Shown one piece after another: positions 49,014 through 50,019 of a DNA stretch of 50,019 nt. The position numbers were made by a program, and so were the translations under genes. The notes under the pieces are model-generated. The model made no database searches, was not told the DNA's origin, and saw only the letters and a program-made list of their open reading frames with translations. The DNA comes from an uncultured Thiotrichaceae bacterium (lineage in GTDB: Bacteria > Pseudomonadota > Gammaproteobacteria > Thiotrichales > Thiotrichaceae): NCBI GenBank assembly GCA_937925855.1, contig CALAMO010000058.1, forward strand, positions 1 through 50,019, read 5' to 3'. The stretch's first letter is position 1. Every line of letters starts with the position of its first letter.

Positions 49014-50019
49014 CAAATTTTTAGGCTGGATGTTACTGTTTTCCGTTACGACTTATAGCCCGATAGCGCTGGCAGAAGCCTGTATTCAGGCAGGTAAAGA
49101 CATCCGAATTGGCGACGAAAATATCATTAATCAGGGCTCGGGTAATGTCAATGTCCAGCAATGTTCACAGGAGCTGAGGCTGCTGGCGGATTCTTTACTG
49201 AAACAAAATTTCAGTACACAGGCGATTAATAGTTTTTTCCAGATTCTCAAACTGGAACATGTTTCGCCATCAGATTATGAGACGAAACTACAGGAGATTG
49301 CGCAAAGTTTCCGTGAATTAAAACAACGTTTATCCGGCATTCAAACCAGTGATAAAGCAATTACCGACCTGAAAAATAAGGCTGATGCTGCTATCGATAA
49401 AGGACAATTCGTAGAAGCTAAAAAACTGCTGGATCAGGCTGAGCAGCAAGCTATGGATAGCTATGTAGAGAATCGCCTGCTAACAGCAGCAGAAATAGCT
49501 GCCACTAAAGGTGCATTAGCCGGAACGCAGTTGCAATACCTTGCAATGGGCGAAGCGTATGAAGACGCGGCAAATAAAATGGGGCCGTTGGGTGAAAAGC
49601 ACTTTGATAAGTGGAGTGAGTACCTAAATTTAGCTGGAATTGGTTTGGAAGAGGCTGGGCAATATAAGCGCTCAGAGCCACTGTATGAAAAAGCATTGAG
49701 TCTCAGAGAACAATATCTACCAGAGGAGCATAGTGGTATTGCGGCTAGCCTGAACAATCTGGCGGGCCTATACAGAAAGCAGGGGCGCTATGACGAGGCA
49801 GAACCCTTGTATCAGCGTGACTTGGCGATTAAAGAAAAAGCGCTGGGCAAAGACCATCCCGAGGTGGCGACAACACTCAACAATCTGGCGGGCCTATATG
49901 AGTCCCAGGGGCGCTATGACAAGGCAGAACCCTTGTATCAGCGTTCCTTGGCGATTTCAGAAAAAGCGCTGGGCAAAGACCATCCCTCGGTGGCGACAAC
50001 ACTCAACAATCTGGCGGGC
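48994..50019 (+). CDS. Secreted TPR-repeat protein with RHIM-like N-terminal motif (partial)
   Basis: At least 342 codons; it runs off the right edge. ATG at 48994 has GGGGGA 5-6 nt upstream, inside the TIR gene. Signal peptide 1-27 (hydrophobic L-G-W-M-L-L-F-S-V, then A-L-A). Directly after it, residues 36-53 read D-I-R-I-G-D-E-N-I-I-N-Q-G-S-G-N-V-N, 12 of 18 identical to the TIR protein's tail. Residues about 55-190 are helical, probably coiled coil. From about 210 come 42-residue TPR units of the kinesin-light-chain type (N-N-L-A-G-L-Y-x-x-Q-G-R-Y-D-x-A-E-P-L-Y). Likely the periplasmic sensor partner of the TIR protein. Confidence 0.82.
   Translation, partial: MLTRVNNKFLGWMLLFSVTTYSPIALAEACIQAGKDIRIGDENIINQGSGNVNVQQCSQELRLLADSLLKQNFSTQAINSFFQILKLEHVSPSDYETKLQEIAQSFRELKQRLSGIQTSDKAITDLKNKADAAIDKGQFVEAKKLLDQAEQQAMDSYVENRLLTAAEIAATKGALAGTQLQYLAMGEAYEDAANKMGPLGEKHFDKWSEYLNLAGIGLEEAGQYKRSEPLYEKALSLREQYLPEEHSGIAASLNNLAGLYRKQGRYDEAEPLYQRDLAIKEKALGKDHPEVATTLNNLAGLYESQGRYDKAEPLYQRSLAISEKALGKDHPSVATTLNNLAG
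49624..50019. repeat. 126-bp TPR-coding tandem repeats reaching the window edge
   Basis: Unit boundaries fall at about 49750, 49876 and 50002 (AACAATCTGGCGGGCCTAT recurs), preceded by a divergent unit from 49624. The two complete units are nearly identical over most of their length, differing chiefly at short sites. The array continues beyond the window. Confidence 0.85.

Overview
The window looks like a piece of a gammaproteobacterial chromosome of moderate GC. The evidence is the set of housekeeping genes (fdxA, pncC, yceH, mutY followed by yggX, yheS, and a tkt-gap-pgk-pyk block) and their gammaproteobacterial-style proteins. The tkt-gap-pgk-pyk block is common in sulfur-oxidising or autotrophic gammaproteobacteria. 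The genus cannot be fixed from sequence alone; a Thiotrichales-like organism is only a guess. No rRNA, tRNA or CRISPR array was seen.

Layout. 1-2.8 kb (minus strand): the 5' end of an agmatinase-family gene, the 7Fe ferredoxin fdxA, an ABM-domain protein, a secreted DUF1223 protein and an Rpn-family nuclease. 2.9-7.2 kb: a large SNF2-type helicase, then pncC; yceH and an AGE-family epimerase read the other way; then a prolyl-4-hydroxylase-like oxygenase. 10.6-11.4 kb: an antitoxin/PIN (DUF3368) toxin pair behind a 27-bp palindrome; then a rhomboid protease. 12.4-14.8 kb: a DUF1989-GcvT fusion. 15.0-16.2 kb: a CAP-domain lipoprotein with a repeat-encoded Ala/Ser/Pro/Thr linker. 16.5-22.9 kb: a GntR/FCD regulator facing a tightly overlapping five-gene operon. 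The operon encodes a three-subunit glutamate-synthase-like complex (MgsABC/GlxBCD type), a NicX-like metalloenzyme and an SRPBCC-alpha/beta-hydrolase fusion. This reads as a catabolic unit for a methylated amine or N-heterocycle. 22.9-25.9 kb: a Trypco1 protein and a trypsin-STAND-TPR protein, a predicted NLR-like conflict system. 25.9-29.7 kb: an amidase, a second PIN/RHH toxin-antitoxin pair, a LysR remnant and a DUF4143 ATPase behind a perfect 37-bp palindrome. 30-38.5 kb: an OYE-family oxidoreductase, an MDR dehydrogenase, two membrane proteins, mutY-yggX, a DUF1131 lipoprotein, a stand-alone 5'-nuclease and a lipoprotein. 38.5-47.8 kb: yheS, a small secreted protein, a MoeB/ThiF-type E1 enzyme and the central carbon genes. 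48.4-50 kb: a TIR-domain membrane protein overlapping a secreted TPR protein that runs off the window.

The most interesting unit is this last pair. The TIR protein has a single membrane segment followed by a short tail, and the TPR protein begins with a signal peptide. Immediately after these, both carry the same 18-residue motif (D-I-x-I-G-x-x-N-I-I-N-x-G-x-G-x-V-N, 12 of 18 identical). Its core resembles the RHIM/amyloid-signalling pattern I-x-I-G-x-x-N-x-I. This suggests a two-component receptor in which a periplasmic TPR protein and a membrane-anchored TIR effector meet through a homotypic amyloid-like motif.

Other points: a palindromic repeat element inserted in frame as the linker between two enzyme domains (21891-22026); near-identical 123-bp and 126-bp TPR-coding repeats in the two NLR-like systems; an orphan terminator suggesting a small RNA near 36.1-36.2 kb; and three or four decayed gene fragments (LysR, RsgA, GNAT-like and an unnamed one) that mark turnover of accessory DNA.
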